From positions 1-64,000 of the forward strand of contig NZ_BMZA01000011.1 in assembly GCF_014652555.1 (NCBI RefSeq): DNA of 64,000 nucleotides. The letters are read 5' to 3'. The stretch comes from Novosphingobium colocasiae (GTDB taxonomy: Bacteria > Pseudomonadota > Alphaproteobacteria > Sphingomonadales > Sphingomonadaceae). Numbering within the stretch: position 1 is the first letter of the stretch; every line of letters starts with the position of its first letter. Of this stretch, positions 15,486-27,679 are shown in pieces. The notes under the pieces were generated by a model. It was not told the origin of the DNA. It made no database searches and saw only the letters and a list, made by a program, of their open reading frames with translations. Made by a program: the position numbers and the translations under genes.

Positions 15486-16988
15486 ATGACCATGCACCAG
15501 TCCGACACCATCGAGCGCCCTGAGGTCGCATTGCCGAACCTGCCGTCGGGCCGGATGCTGATTGGCGGTGCGTGGGTGGCCGGGGCATCGGGCGAAACGA
15601 TCGCGGTGGAAGATCCCGCCACCGGCCGCGTCTTCGCCCATGTGGACGCCGGCGGGGCCGAAGATGTCGATCGCGCGGTGCGTGTGGCGCGGGCGGCGTT
15701 CGAAAGCCCGGCCTGGTCGCGCATGCGCCCGCTCGACCGGGCGCGTCTGCTGGAAACGATCGCCCGCAAGATCGAGGAAAACGCCGACGAGCTGGCGCTG
15801 CTCGAAAGCTTCGACAACGGCAAGGCGGTTGAGCATGCCAAGGCGGTCGATGTGCCGGCGGCGGCGGAGATCTTTCGCTACATGGCGGGCTGGTGCGCGC
15901 GGCTGGGCGGCACCGTCAATCCGATCTCGGGCGATGGCCGGCAGTATCACTCCTATACCGTGCACGAGCCGATCGGCGTCGTCGGCCTGATCGTGCCGTG
16001 GAACTACCCGCTGGCGATGGCGGCGTGGAAGCTGGCCCCGGCGCTGGCCGCCGGCTGCGCCATGGTGCTCAAGCCTTCCGAGGTCACCCCGCTGACCGCG
16101 CTGCGCCTGGCCGAACTGTGCCTGGAGGCCGGCGTGCCCGAAGGCGTCGTCAACGTCATCACCGGCTATGGCCATATCGCCGGGCAGGCGCTGGTCGAAC
16201 ATCCCGGCGTCGACAAGATCGCCTTCACCGGCTCGACCCGCGTCGGCAAGGACATCGTGCGCACCTGTGCCAATGATCTCAAGCGGGTGACGCTGGAACT
16301 GGGCGGCAAATCACCGTCGCTGATCTTCGCCGATGCCGATATCGAGAAGGCGGCGGTCGGCGCGGCGCTCGCGATCTTCTTCAATTCCGGCCAGGTCTGC
16401 CTTGCCGCCTCGCGCCTCTATGTCGAGCAGTCGATCTACGACAAGCTGATGGATGCCATCATCGAGGTCACCAAGACCTTCAAGCTGGGCAACGGCCGCG
16501 ATCCGCAGACGATGATCGGCCCGCTGGTCAGCCGCGCGCAGCAGGACCGCGTGCTCGGCTACATCGAAAAGGGCAAGGCGGCCGGTAACGAGCTGTTGCT
16601 GGGCGGCTCGAAGGGGCTCGACAGCGGCTATTTCGTGGAGCCGACCATCTTCCACAACACCCAGCCCGACAGCGCCGTGGTGCGCGAGGAGATTTTCGGC
16701 CCTGTGCTGGTGGCCACCCCGTTCACTGACGCCGACGAAGTGGTCCGCACCGCCAACGACACCCGCTATGGCCTCGCCGCCAATATCTGGACCCGCGATC
16801 TCAGCCGCGCGCATCTCGTGGCGCGCCGGCTTCAGGCCGGGATCGTGTGGATCAACACGCACGGCATGAACGATCCTTCCGCCCCGTTCGGCGGGTTCAA
16901 GGAATCGGGCTGGGGCCGCGAAGTCGGCGAAGAGGGCGTGCTCAACTACACCGAGACCAAGACCGTCACGGCGCTTCTGGGCGACTGA
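15486..16988 (+). CDS. NAD(P)-dependent aldehyde dehydrogenase
   Basis: This 500-residue enzyme oxidises an aldehyde to the carboxylic acid. ALDH landmarks are present: Asn173 in [12 protein letters not shown], the FTGSTRVGK cofactor loop (247-255), general base Glu271 in ELGGKSP, and catalytic Cys305 in [12 protein letters not shown]. The C-terminal [13 protein letters not shown] is typical of the family. It is the first gene of the rightward catabolic run and precedes an alcohol dehydrogenase, so the pair probably performs successive alcohol and aldehyde oxidation of a P450 product. Two ATGs two codons apart (15486, 15492) both have a usable GGAG. Confidence 0.93.
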   Translation: MTMHQSDTIERPEVALPNLPSGRMLIGGAWVAGASGETIAVEDPATGRVFAHVDAGGAEDVDRAVRVARAAFESPAWSRMRPLDRARLLETIARKIEENADELALLESFDNGKAVEHAKAVDVPAAAEIFRYMAGWCARLGGTVNPISGDGRQYHSYTVHEPIGVVGLIVPWNYPLAMAAWKLAPALAAGCAMVLKPSEVTPLTALRLAELCLEAGVPEGVVNVITGYGHIAGQALVEHPGVDKIAFTGSTRVGKDIVRTCANDLKRVTLELGGKSPSLIFADADIEKAAVGAALAIFFNSGQVCLAASRLYVEQSIYDKLMDAIIEVTKTFKLGNGRDPQTMIGPLVSRAQQDRVLGYIEKGKAAGNELLLGGSKGLDSGYFVEPTIFHNTQPDSAVVREEIFGPVLVATPFTDADEVVRTANDTRYGLAANIWTRDLSRAHLVARRLQAGIVWINTHGMNDPSAPFGGFKESGWGREVGEEGVLNYTETKTVTALLGD

Positions 16989-17060
16989 CGGCAACCGGCG
17001 CGGGGGCGACCTCTCTCCCCGCCTCCGCGCCCCACCACAGGACAGGATGAAGGAACGGCT

Positions 17061-18161
17061 ATGCAGATTACGGCCGCAGTCGCGCGTGAACCCAAGCAGG
17101 ACTTTTCGCTCGAACAGCTTGAACTGGATGAACCGCAGGCCGGTGAAGTGCTGGTGCGGATCGAAGCCGTCGGCGTGTGCCACAGCGACATTGCCGCGCG
17201 CAACCAGTCGCTGCCGGTGCAGATGCCGGTGGTGCTGGGCCATGAAGGTGCCGGCGTGGTCGAACGGGTCGGGCCGGGCGTCACCAAGGTGAAGCCCGGG
17301 GACAAGGTTGTCCTGACGGTCGGCTATTGCGGCCAGTGCACCAACTGCACGCGCGGTGATGTGGCCTATTGCGAAAACGGCATGGCCATCAATTACTCCG
17401 GCCGCCGCGCCGACGGCAGCCCCACGCTGTGCTGCGGGGGAGAGCCCGTCAGCGGCCACTTCTTCGCGCAGTCCTCGTTCGCCAGCTATGCCATCGCGCT
17501 GGAGCAGAACACCGTGAAGGTCCACGACGGGGCCGACCTCGCGCTGGCCGCGCCGCTCGGTTGCGGGGTGCAGACCGGCGCGGGTGCGGTGTTGCGCTCG
17601 CTTGCCGCGAAGCCGGGCCGGGCGATAGCCGTGTTCGGGGCCGGTTCGGTCGGGCTGAGCGCCGTCATGGGCGCGGTGGTAGCGGGTTGCGATCCGATCA
17701 TCGTCGTCGAACCGGTGGCCGCGCGCCGCGCGCTGGCGCTCGAAGTGGGCGCAACCCAAGCGATCGATCCCGCTGCCGGTGACATCGCCGAAGCGATCCG
17801 CGCCATCGTCGCGCGCGGCGTGGACTATGTGGTCGAGACGACGGCGGTGGACGCGGTGGTCAGCGCCGCCCTTGCCTCACTGGCCGGGCATGGCGAGATG
17901 GCGTTCCTGGGCGTGCCCAAGAACCCGGAGGCGACGTTCTCCACGAACCTGCTCGGCTTCCTTGCCAGCGGCGTGACGCTGAAAGCCGTGATCGAGGGCG
18001 ATACCGATCCCGACACGTTCATCCCCGAACTCCTCGCCCACGTGGAAGCCGGGCGCATGCCGCTCGGCAAGCTCGTGCGGACATACCCGTTCGACCAGAT
18101 CAACCAGGCCATCGACGACCAGCTCAGCGGCCTCGTCGTCAAGCCCGTCCTTACTTTCTGA
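17061..18161 (+). CDS. Zinc-dependent (class III-like) alcohol dehydrogenase
   Basis: This 366-residue medium-chain dehydrogenase oxidises an alcohol with NAD(P). Catalytic zinc ligands are Cys40, His61/Glu62 and Cys168; the structural zinc site is Cys90, Cys93, Cys96 and Cys104 (GYCGQCTNC). The nucleotide fold carries GAGSVG (193-198). It resembles the aryl/benzyl-alcohol and class III branch. It sits between the aldehyde dehydrogenase (72-base gap) and the P450 (11-base gap), which fits a role in oxidising the hydroxylated P450 product. Confidence 0.92.
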   Translation: MQITAAVAREPKQDFSLEQLELDEPQAGEVLVRIEAVGVCHSDIAARNQSLPVQMPVVLGHEGAGVVERVGPGVTKVKPGDKVVLTVGYCGQCTNCTRGDVAYCENGMAINYSGRRADGSPTLCCGGEPVSGHFFAQSSFASYAIALEQNTVKVHDGADLALAAPLGCGVQTGAGAVLRSLAAKPGRAIAVFGAGSVGLSAVMGAVVAGCDPIIVVEPVAARRALALEVGATQAIDPAAGDIAEAIRAIVARGVDYVVETTAVDAVVSAALASLAGHGEMAFLGVPKNPEATFSTNLLGFLASGVTLKAVIEGDTDPDTFIPELLAHVEAGRMPLGKLVRTYPFDQINQAIDDQLSGLVVKPVLTF

Positions 18162-18172
18162 GGCTTCAATTC

Positions 18173-19480
18173 ATGGCAACCGTGCTCGAAACCTTCGGCC
18201 CGCAAGAGCTGCATATCCCGGAAGAGATTGCCGCCAAGGTCGTCAACGCCAACTTGTGCGCCGATGAACCGGCCTTCTTCGAAGCGCTGGCGTGGATGCG
18301 CGCGAACCGGCCGATCGGCTGGGCCAGCCTGCCGGGCTACGATCCGATCTGGATCATCAGCCGCTATGCCGATGTCGTGGCGGTAGAGCGCCGGGCCGAC
18401 GTGTTCCTCAACATGGTCGACAACCCAATCTTCAATCCGCAGGCCGACGATGCCTTCCTGAAGGAGGTCAACAACGGCACCTGCCAGGTCGTCGCCGCGC
18501 TGACCCACATGGACAACCCCGATCACAAGGCGCTGCGGGCGATCGCAACGCCCTATTTCACGCCGGCCCGGGTCAACAAGCTGGAAGCCGATGTCCGGGC
18601 GATCGCCCGGGATACCGTGGCGAAGCTGCTGGCGGGCCCGCGCGAGATCGATTTCGTCAAGGACTTCGCGCTGGAATATCCGCTGCGCGTCATCATGAGC
18701 ATGTTCGGCGTACCCGACAGCGACCTGCCCAGGATGCTCAAGCTGACGCAGGAATTTTTCGGCTTCAAGGACAGCGAGGAACAGCGTGACGATCTGGAGA
18801 TCACCGCCGACATGGCCGCGCGCCAGTTCCACCGGGTGATCCAGGATTATTACGACTATTTCACCCCGATGACCCGTGATCGCCGCGCCAACCCGCGCGA
18901 CGACCTGATGAGCGTGATCGCCAATTCCGAAGTGGACGGCGAGCCGATCTCGGATTTCTTCGCCAACGGCTATTACATCACCATCGCCACCGCCGGCCAT
19001 GACACCACGTCATCGACCACCGCGACCGGGATGAAGGCGCTCTGCGAGAACCCCGATCAGTTCGCGCGGCTGAAGGCCGATCCTTCGCTGATCCCGACGT
19101 TCGTGGATGAAGCGATCCGGGTGGCGGCACCGGTGCGCCACTTCACCCGCACCGCGATCGAGGATGCCGAAGTGGCAGGGATCACGATCCGCAAGGGTCA
19201 GCGGCTGATGCTGTCCTATCCTTCGGCGAGCCGGGACGAGGGCATGTTCCCCGATGGCGGCGCGTTCGATCTGGCGCGCAAGCCCAACCGCCACCTGGCG
19301 TTCGGTTCCGGCCCGCACATGTGCCTGGGCCAGCACCTCGCGAAGCTGGAAATCCGCATTCTCTACGAAGAGCTGCTGCCGCATCTCACCGCCGTCCGGC
19401 TGACCGGGGCCCCGCGCTACATCGAGACCAATTTCGTCGGCGGGCTCAAGTCCTTGCCTGTCGCCTTCGAAACCAACTGA
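18173..19480 (+). CDS. Cytochrome P450 (soluble bacterial type)
   Basis: This 435-residue haem monooxygenase has all expected motifs: AGHDTT in the I helix (274-279), E313-x-x-R316 in the K helix, and the haem loop FGSGPHMCLGQHLA with Cys384 as axial ligand. The overall pattern is near the bacterial class I enzymes of terpene and alkyl-side-chain degradation (CYP108/CYP111-like by eye). No ferredoxin or ferredoxin reductase gene is nearby, so its redox partner must come from elsewhere. It is flanked by dehydrogenases and a TonB receptor, consistent with hydroxylation of a hydrophobic substrate at an unactivated carbon. Confidence 0.95.
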   Translation: MATVLETFGPQELHIPEEIAAKVVNANLCADEPAFFEALAWMRANRPIGWASLPGYDPIWIISRYADVVAVERRADVFLNMVDNPIFNPQADDAFLKEVNNGTCQVVAALTHMDNPDHKALRAIATPYFTPARVNKLEADVRAIARDTVAKLLAGPREIDFVKDFALEYPLRVIMSMFGVPDSDLPRMLKLTQEFFGFKDSEEQRDDLEITADMAARQFHRVIQDYYDYFTPMTRDRRANPRDDLMSVIANSEVDGEPISDFFANGYYITIATAGHDTTSSTTATGMKALCENPDQFARLKADPSLIPTFVDEAIRVAAPVRHFTRTAIEDAEVAGITIRKGQRLMLSYPSASRDEGMFPDGGAFDLARKPNRHLAFGSGPHMCLGQHLAKLEIRILYEELLPHLTAVRLTGAPRYIETNFVGGLKSLPVAFETN

Positions 19481-19509
19481 CCCGAGAAGATCAAAGGGAG
19501 GAATATCTC

Positions 19510-21822
19510 ATGAAACTGAACACACTGCTGGCCGGCGTCGCCGGCCTGGCCTTCTTCGTGCCCGGCGTGGCCTTTGCACAGGACGCGGCCGACGATTCGT
19601 CCGGCGGCGTCGGCGAGATCGTCGTCACCGCGCAGAAGCGCTCGGAATCGCTGAACAAGGTTGGTCTCACCGTCCAGGCGATGACCGGCGACGATCTGCT
19701 CAAGCAGGGCGTCAAGGACGTGGGCGATCTGGCCAGGGTGGTGCCTTCGCTGACCGTCGCCAACTCGATCTACAACACCCCGGTCTACACCCTGCGCGGC
19801 GTCGGCTTCTACGAGAACTCGCTGGCTGCCTATCCCGCCGTCAGCGTCTATGTCGATGAAGTGCCGATGCCGTTTCCGGCGCTGGTGGGCACCGCCGCGC
19901 TCGACGTGCAGCGCGTTGAGGTGCTGAAGGGCCCGCAGGGCACGCTGTTCGGCCAGAACGCCACCGGCGGCGCGATCAACTACATCGCCGCCAAGCCGAC
20001 CGACATCTTCAAGGCCGGCCTCAACGCCAGTGTCGACAGCTTCGGCGAAGTCGATGCCGACGGCTATGTCAGCGGCCCGCTGAGCGACAGCCTCAAGGCC
20101 CGCATCTCGGCCCGCACCGCGCAGGGCGGCGGCTGGCAGAAGAGCGTCTCGCGCCCCGATGACAAGAAGCTGGGCGACAAGGACCTGTTCATGGGCCGCG
20201 TCCTGCTCGACTGGCAGGCCACCGATCGCCTCAAGTTCGAACTCAACGTCAACGGCATGGTCGACAAGTCGGACCCGCAGGCCGGCCAGTACATCGCGCT
20301 GTTCCCGCAGGTCGGCCCGGTCGGTGCCGAACTCGCCGCCACCCCGTTCGCCCCCAGCAAGCCCCGCGCGGCCGACTGGAACCCGGACCGCCGCCCCAAG
20401 GGTGATGACCGCCAGTGGCAGGTCGCCCTGCGCGGCGATTATGACCTGACCGACGATGTCACGCTGACCTCGATCACGTCCTACGTCGATTTCAAGCGCA
20501 AGCAGATCAACGATCCCGATGGCGTTGCTTCGGAAGCGCTCGAATTCCTGTTCGACGGCCGCCTCAAGTCCTTCAGCCAGGAACTGCGCATCGCCAGCAG
20601 CGGCACGCGCTGGAACTGGATGCTCGGCGCGAACTACGAGCACACCACCTCGAAGGAATTCGCAGACCAGCACGTCGCGCAAAGCTCGGTGGTCGCCAAT
20701 CTCGGCTTCCCGGCCAACAGCAACACGTTCTTCCTGAATTCACAGATCGACAACTATGCGGTCTTCGCGAATGCCGACTACGAACTGCTGCCTGACCTGA
20801 AGCTCAAGGGCGGCATCCGCTATACCGAGAGCAAGCGCGATGCGCAGACCTGCACCAAGGATGCCGGCAACGGCGGCGCGGCGGCGTTCTTCACCGCCAC
20901 CTCGACCGCCATCCGTCAGGCGATCGATCCCACTGCCGCAGCCACCCCGGATATCCCGGTCGGTGGGTGCGTGACGCTTGACGAAGCGACCTTCCTGCCG
21001 ACTTCGTACAGCAATTCGCTGAACGAGGAGAACGTGTCCTGGCGCGTCGGGCTCGACTATCAGGCGCTGCGCCAGTTGCTGCTCTATGCCAACGTCTCGA
21101 AGGGCTACAAGGCGGGCAGCTTCCTGTTCACCAACGCTTCGAGCACCGCGCAGTTTGCGCCGGTGAAGCAGGAATCGGTGCTGGCGTTCGAAGGCGGTTT
21201 CAAGGCTTCGATGCTGGACGGCGCGGCCCAGTTCAACCTCGCCGGGTTCTACTACAAGTACACCGACAAGCAGACCCGCGGTAAGCGGATCGACCCTGTG
21301 TTCGGCGTGCTGGACGCGCTGGTGAACGTGCCCAAGTCGAGCCTGATGGGCGTCGAGGCCGAGCTGATGCTCGAACCCGTCGATGGCCTCAACCTCAAGG
21401 TTGGCGGGACGTACATCAACAGCCGCATCGATGAATACACCGGCGTCGGCTTCGTCGGCGGGGTGAAGGACTTCGAAGGCAATTCGCTGCCGTTCGCACC
21501 CGACCTTTCGGTCAACGCCTCGGCCGACTACGACTTCGCGGTGACGGATTCGGTGAACCTGTTCTTCGGCGGCACCGTCACGCATAACAGTTCGACCTAT
21601 TCGGTGATCGATAGCGACGCTGCCACGGCGAAGCTTGATGCCTACACCCTGGTTGATCTGCGGGCTGGCGTGTCGTTCGCCGACCGGTACCGCCTGACCG
21701 TATTCGGCCACAACGTGTTCAACGAATACTACTTCACCAACGCCCCGATCCTGTATGACACCCAGGTTCGCTACACCGGACGTCCGGCCAGCTACGGCGT
21801 TTCGCTCTCGGCCAACTTCTGA
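19510..21822 (+). CDS. TonB-dependent receptor of the catabolic cluster
   Basis: The start at 19510 is preceded by GGGAGG 8 bases upstream, giving 770 aa. The signal peptide ends near AFA/QDA. The plug domain opens with EIVVTAQKRSESLNKVG and contains VEVLKGPQGTLFGQNATGGA; the barrel ends in VSLSANF with terminal Phe. It belongs to the FecA/sphingomonad substrate-receptor group rather than the siderophore subgroup. Located inside the P450/ligase run, it probably imports the hydrophobic substrate of the pathway. Confidence 0.93.
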   Translation: MKLNTLLAGVAGLAFFVPGVAFAQDAADDSSGGVGEIVVTAQKRSESLNKVGLTVQAMTGDDLLKQGVKDVGDLARVVPSLTVANSIYNTPVYTLRGVGFYENSLAAYPAVSVYVDEVPMPFPALVGTAALDVQRVEVLKGPQGTLFGQNATGGAINYIAAKPTDIFKAGLNASVDSFGEVDADGYVSGPLSDSLKARISARTAQGGGWQKSVSRPDDKKLGDKDLFMGRVLLDWQATDRLKFELNVNGMVDKSDPQAGQYIALFPQVGPVGAELAATPFAPSKPRAADWNPDRRPKGDDRQWQVALRGDYDLTDDVTLTSITSYVDFKRKQINDPDGVASEALEFLFDGRLKSFSQELRIASSGTRWNWMLGANYEHTTSKEFADQHVAQSSVVANLGFPANSNTFFLNSQIDNYAVFANADYELLPDLKLKGGIRYTESKRDAQTCTKDAGNGGAAAFFTATSTAIRQAIDPTAAATPDIPVGGCVTLDEATFLPTSYSNSLNEENVSWRVGLDYQALRQLLLYANVSKGYKAGSFLFTNASSTAQFAPVKQESVLAFEGGFKASMLDGAAQFNLAGFYYKYTDKQTRGKRIDPVFGVLDALVNVPKSSLMGVEAELMLEPVDGLNLKVGGTYINSRIDEYTGVGFVGGVKDFEGNSLPFAPDLSVNASADYDFAVTDSVNLFFGGTVTHNSSTYSVIDSDAATAKLDAYTLVDLRAGVSFADRYRLTVFGHNVFNEYYFTNAPILYDTQVRYTGRPASYGVSLSANF

Positions 21823-21827
21823 TGGCA

Positions 21828-21860
21828 ATTCGCCGGGAAACGTATAGTTTCCCGGCGAAT
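21828..21860 (+). terminator. Perfect 14-bp stem-loop after the TonB receptor gene
   Basis: ATTCGCCGGGAAAC and GTTTCCCGGCGAAT pair exactly around a 5-base GTATA loop, 6 bases after the receptor stop. There is no T-run, and the next gene starts about 40 bases on. It could be a weak terminator or a hairpin that protects the receptor mRNA and uncouples its level from the ligase genes downstream. Confidence 0.7.
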
Positions 21861-21901
21861 CCTTTGGACCAACCATTGATAAGATAGCGGAGAAGATCAC
21901 C

Positions 21902-23532
<1,631 letters not shown>

Positions 23533-23536
<4 letters not shown>

Positions 23537-24333
23537 CCGGCCAGGTGCTCGAAATCGAACGGCGCGGTGCGATCGAGATCGCGACGCTGAACCGGCCCGA
23601 CAGCCTCAATGCCGTATCGCCGGAACTGGCAGAGGCGCTGCAGGCCTATTTCTCCGGGCTGGTGAACCGGCTCGACGTGCGCGTGGTGTTGCTGCGCGGG
23701 GCAGGGCGGGTGTTTTGCGCCGGGGCCGAACTGGGGTCCGATGCCTTCGCCACCGAAGGGCCGGGCCGCAACCAGCGCCAGCTTGCGATGCAAAGGCTCT
23801 ATTCGGGCATCGTGCGCGCGATGCGCGCCTGTCCGCAGCCGGTGATCGCGTTGGTCCAGGGCGCGGCCTGCGGTGCCGGCTTCTCGCTCGCACTGGCCGC
23901 CGATGTGCGCATCGCGGCCGAGGATGCCAAACTGAACGCGGCCTATCTGCGCGTCGGGCTGGGCGGCTGCGACATGGGCTCGGGCTATCTGCTGCCGCGT
24001 CTGGTCGGCCTGTCGGTGGCGTCCGAACTGCTCATGACCGGCAACTTCATCCACGCCCCGCGCGCGCTGGCGACCGGGCTGGTCAGTTCGGTGGTGCCGG
24101 TAGACGGCCTGCTCGATGCCGGACTGGCCATGGCCGGCGACATGCTGCGCGCTTCGCCGATGGGGCTGCGGATGACCAAGGAGACGCTGGGCCTCACCGT
24201 TGACGCTCCCGGCTTCGAAGCGGCGCTGACGCTGGAAGACCGCCAGCAGTGCATGCTGATCGCCACTTCCGATCACGAGACGGCGGTAGAAGCATTCCGC
24301 ACCCGCGCCATCCCCGAATACCGCGACCTCTGA
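23533..24333 (+). CDS. Enoyl-CoA hydratase/isomerase family protein
   Basis: This 266-residue crotonase-fold protein would hydrate or rearrange the CoA ester made by the upstream ligase. The oxyanion-hole segments are visible (VFCAGAELG near 60-68; QGAACGAGFSLALAADVRIA near 109-128), as is the LGGCDMGSGYLLPRLVG substrate loop. Asp replaces one of the usual catalytic Glu positions, so the exact reaction may differ from simple hydration. It is coupled to the ligase by an ATGA overlap. Confidence 0.9.
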
Positions 24334-24438
24334 CTACATTTCTGCCGCGTCCTACCCGGTTACGTGAAATTTACACATTGCGTGCAGGATGACGCTCCGA
24401 AGGCGCTGCGGGATCGCGCGCGTGAGGAGGCGGGGCCA

Positions 24439-24642
24439 ATGGGCATTGCGGTTTTCAAGGGGCTGATCCCCAGCTTCATCCTGACCTGGGTGCTCAGCAC
24501 CATCATGGGGTCGAACCAGGTCCGCCACGGCATGCTCCAGATCGAGCATACCTATTTCCAGAGCTTCGATTTCTACTGGTCCTGGCCGCTGTTCCTCGTC
24601 TCGCTGGCACTGTCCACGGCGATCTTCTGGATGATGGATTAG
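24439..24642 (+). CDS. Small membrane protein, function unknown
   Basis: The 67-residue protein begins at ATG 24439 with AGGAGG 8 bases upstream. It has two hydrophobic segments (LIPSFILTWVLSTIMG and WSWPLFLVSLALSTAIFWMM) with a short hydrophilic hairpin between them. I do not recognise a family. It lies 105 bases after the hydratase and before the convergent transporter gene. Confidence 0.65.
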   Translation: MGIAVFKGLIPSFILTWVLSTIMGSNQVRHGMLQIEHTYFQSFDFYWSWPLFLVSLALSTAIFWMMD

Positions 24643-24696
24643 GGCCGCTGAGGGTATCTTGTCCGAACGGCTGGGGCAGTAACAACATTTCGCCCG

Positions 24697-26469
24697 TCAG
24701 CTCACCGGCCACACCGCCATGATCAGCGGCGTCCCCAGCAACAGCACCAGCAGCGAAAGCGGCGCGCCGAGGCGGGCGTAATCGCCGAAGCGATAGCCGC
24801 CCGGGCCCATGACCAGCGTGTTGCACTGGTGACCGATCGGGGTGAGAAAATCGCAGCCCGCACCGATCGCGGTCGCCATCAGGAAAGCGTCGGGCTGATA
24901 GCCCAGGTCCTTGGCGAACACCGCCGCGATCGGAGCCATCACCAGCACCGTCGCCGCGTTGTTGAGGAACGGGGTCACCGCCATCGATGCCGCCAGCACC
25001 AGCATCACCGCGCCCCATGGCGGCAGGTGGCTGGCCAGCCGCGCCAGTTCGGTCGCCATCACGTCGGACGCGCCGGTCGATTGCAGGGTGCCGCTGACCG
25101 GGATCAGCGCGCCCAGCATGATCAGGATCGGCCATTCCACCGCTTCATAGGCATCGTCCACGGGCAGCGCCCCGGTCAGCACCACCAGTCCGGCACCCGC
25201 AAAGAATGCGGTCGCCACCGGCACCAGCCCCAGCGCGGTGGCCAGCATGGCGGCGGCCAGGATTGCCAGCGCCTGCCACCCCTTGCGCGCCTGGCCAAGC
25301 CGGATCGTGCGTTCGGCCAGCGGCAGCACGCCAAGCTGCGCCAGGCGTGACGGCATGGCCTCCAGAAGTCCCTGCAGCACCACCACGTCGCCCGGTTGCA
25401 GCAGGATCGCCGAAGGCTTGTTGCGCAGCCGCTGCCCCTCGCGCGAGACGGCGACGAGGCGCAGCCCCATCCGCTCGCGCAGGCTCAGCCGCGCGGCGGT
25501 AGAGCCTGCCAAAGCAGAGCGCACGGTCACCACCCCCTCGATGATGCCGACGCCGTCTTCGTGCCCCGTCTCCTCGTTTTCGTCGGGATTGTGCAGCGTC
25601 AGTCCCGCCCCGGCGATGGCGCGTTCCAGCGCATCGGGATCGCACGACAGGATCAGCACGTCCCCGGCGGCGATGACGGTATCGGTCGATGGTTCGCTGC
25701 GCAGCCCGCGCCGCAGCAGGGCGTTGACCTCCACCTCGTTGTCGCACTCGGCGATGAACTTGGCGATGGTGATGCCGACCGGGCTCGAACCTTCGAGCAC
25801 GGTGGCCTCGGTCGTATAGTCGGAGATGTTGAGCGCCTCGCCGATGGTGGCGGCGGCCCGGCGATCGGGCGGTAGCAGCCGGTGGGCAAAGCGCAGGAAG
25901 ATCAAGCCGATCACCAGCAGGCCCAGCCCGGTCGGCAGATAATCGAACATGTGGAAGGGCTTGCCGGTCATCTCCTCGCGCACGCGGCTGACGATGATGT
26001 TGGGCGATGTGCCGACCAGCGTCGTCAGCCCGCCCAGCAGCGCGGCGAAAGACATCGGCATGTAGAAGCGCGAAGGGTTGGTCCCGCTCTTGCGCGCAAG
26101 CTGCGCTGCCGCGGGCATCAGCATGGCCAGCGCGCCGATGTTCTTGATAAGTCCCGAAGCCACGCCCACCGTTGCCGTCAGCGCGAATTGCTGGCTCCCC
26201 GGCCGGCGCAGCCACCGCTCCCCCAGCGCCAGCGCCCGCTCGATCAGCCCGGACCGCTGCACTGCCGCCGACAGCACCAGTGCCGATCCGACGATGATGA
26301 CGATATCGTCCGAAAACCCGCCGAACGCCTCATCCGGCGGCACCAGCCCCACCGCCACCGCCGCCAGCAGCGCGATGACCGCCGTCACATCATAGCGAAA
26401 CCGCCCCCACAGGAACAACGCCATCATTGCGACGAGAAGGGCAAGGGAAAGCCATTGTTGAAAAGTCAT
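24697..26469 (-). CDS. SLC13/DASS-type permease with two RCK-C (TrkA-C) domains
   Basis: This 590-residue membrane transporter has blocks of hydrophobic segments at both ends (from about 5 to 190 and from about 400 to 590). The cytoplasmic middle carries two TrkA-C/RCK-C regulatory domains (FIAECDNEVEVNALLRRGLR; RERMGLRLVAVSREGQRLR). Such proteins move anions or dicarboxylates with sodium. The start at ATG 26469 fits the first transmembrane helix; the open frame runs on to 26655 without support. It is divergent from the TetR gene and may export or import an acid of the pathway. Confidence 0.88.
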   Translation of the reverse strand: MTFQQWLSLALLVAMMALFLWGRFRYDVTAVIALLAAVAVGLVPPDEAFGGFSDDIVIIVGSALVLSAAVQRSGLIERALALGERWLRRPGSQQFALTATVGVASGLIKNIGALAMLMPAAAQLARKSGTNPSRFYMPMSFAALLGGLTTLVGTSPNIIVSRVREEMTGKPFHMFDYLPTGLGLLVIGLIFLRFAHRLLPPDRRAAATIGEALNISDYTTEATVLEGSSPVGITIAKFIAECDNEVEVNALLRRGLRSEPSTDTVIAAGDVLILSCDPDALERAIAGAGLTLHNPDENEETGHEDGVGIIEGVVTVRSALAGSTAARLSLRERMGLRLVAVSREGQRLRNKPSAILLQPGDVVVLQGLLEAMPSRLAQLGVLPLAERTIRLGQARKGWQALAILAAAMLATALGLVPVATAFFAGAGLVVLTGALPVDDAYEAVEWPILIMLGALIPVSGTLQSTGASDVMATELARLASHLPPWGAVMLVLAASMAVTPFLNNAATVLVMAPIAAVFAKDLGYQPDAFLMATAIGAGCDFLTPIGHQCNTLVMGPGGYRFGDYARLGAPLSLLVLLLGTPLIMAVWPVS

Positions 26470-26621
26470 TTTGCCCGCAGTCTGAAAGCCCGAGCAGGGT
26501 AAACGCCCGGCCGCGGCGATTGTTCGGGCGGTTTGAGCGGTTGACCGAATGCAATACCCACGCGGGTGATGTGCACTGACCGGTGTATTGTGGTTCAGTG
26601 CGTTTCGTGGCATGGTCGGGC

Positions 26622-27260
26622 ATGATGGAGAGACCCGCCGCCACCGAACCCGCATCCCCGTTCCGCACCGCCCGGCAGCGCGAGGAGGATCGGCTGGCCA
26701 AGCGGGAGGCGGTGCTGCGCGCGGCGGTGCGCATGTTCAACGAACGCGGCGTCCACGCCACTTCGCTCGATGATGTAGCGGCCAGCCTCGGCATCTCAAA
26801 GCGGACGATCTACCACTATCTCGCCAGCAAGGACCAGGTCCTGCTCGAATGCGTGACGATCGGGCTGCAGCAGCTCCTGCAGGCGGCCGAGGCCGCGCGG
26901 GAGGAGGAGAGCACCACCAAGGGCCGGCTCGTGCGCTTCCTGCGCCGTTATGCCGAGATCAACATGGACGATTTCGGCCGCTGCGTGATCCGCACCGGCG
27001 AGGAATCGTTGGCTCCCGAAAGCCGCCCCCGCTTCCGCGCGCTCAAGCGCGAGATCGACGATGCGCTGCGCCGGATGCTGAGCGAAGCGATCGCCGACGG
27101 CGCGATCGCGCCGGTTGACGTCAAGATGGCCGCCTTCGCGCTGGCCGGCGCGCTTAACTGGCCGGCGCGCTGGCATTCGCCGGACGGCGGCCGGTCCGCC
27201 GAAGAACTGGCCGCATCGCTGGTGGATATCCTGCTCGGCGGGCTCCTGCCGCGCGTTTAA
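26622..27260 (+). CDS. TetR-family transcriptional regulator
   Basis: The 212-residue protein has a typical TetR DNA-binding domain (AVLRAAVRMFNERGVHATSL, DDVAASLGISKRTIYHYLAS) and a helical ligand domain. It is divergent from the SLC13 transporter (152-base spacer) and convergent, with a few bases overlapping, on the DUF1330-type gene. It could control either the transporter or the CoA-ester branch of the cluster, as many FadR/PsrA-like TetR factors do. Start uncertain between ATGs at 26622 and 26625. Confidence 0.87.
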   Translation: MMERPAATEPASPFRTARQREEDRLAKREAVLRAAVRMFNERGVHATSLDDVAASLGISKRTIYHYLASKDQVLLECVTIGLQQLLQAAEAAREEESTTKGRLVRFLRRYAEINMDDFGRCVIRTGEESLAPESRPRFRALKREIDDALRRMLSEAIADGAIAPVDVKMAAFALAGALNWPARWHSPDGGRSAEELAASLVDILLGGLLPRV

Positions 27261-27679
27261 AGGCCGGCCGAACTGGCGAGAAAGGGTGTCAGCCGGGAAT
27301 CGGCCAGTGCCGCCGTGCGGTGGAACACGACGGCCTGATACTCGGGATTGTGGAACAGCGCCTGGAAAGTGCGGGCGTCGGGATATTCGACCAGCAGCAG
27401 TTCGTCCCAGACTTCGTCCGCCGGCGCGATCAGATTGCCGAGCGCGGTGCCATAGGCGTGGATGCGTGCGCCTTGCGCGAAGATCAGCCGGCTCGCCACC
27501 GGGGCATAGCGATCGTAGTACGCTTCGCGCCCGGTGCAGGGCGATACCCCGGCATCGGCGGCATAGTCCGCCTGGGGACGAAACCGCAGCAGATTGAGCA
27601 TCAAGATCGGCTCGCCCGCCGGCGCGGCGGCAGCGACGGCATCGATCAGGTCAGGCACCATGGCCACGGCGGCAGGCAT
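27257..27679 (-). CDS. DUF1330-type small dimeric alpha-beta barrel protein
   Basis: The 140-residue product has the ferredoxin-like pattern of DUF1330/EthD proteins (GEPILMLNLLRFRP; ELLLVEYPDARTFQALFHNP; YQAVVFHRTAALADSRL). The start at 27679 has GGAAGGA 8 bases upstream. Members are usually small cytosolic enzymes or accessory proteins of catabolic pathways. It overlaps the end of the TetR gene tail to tail. Confidence 0.75.
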   Translation of the reverse strand: MPAAVAMVPDLIDAVAAAAPAGEPILMLNLLRFRPQADYAADAGVSPCTGREAYYDRYAPVASRLIFAQGARIHAYGTALGNLIAPADEVWDELLLVEYPDARTFQALFHNPEYQAVVFHRTAALADSRLTPFLASSAGL

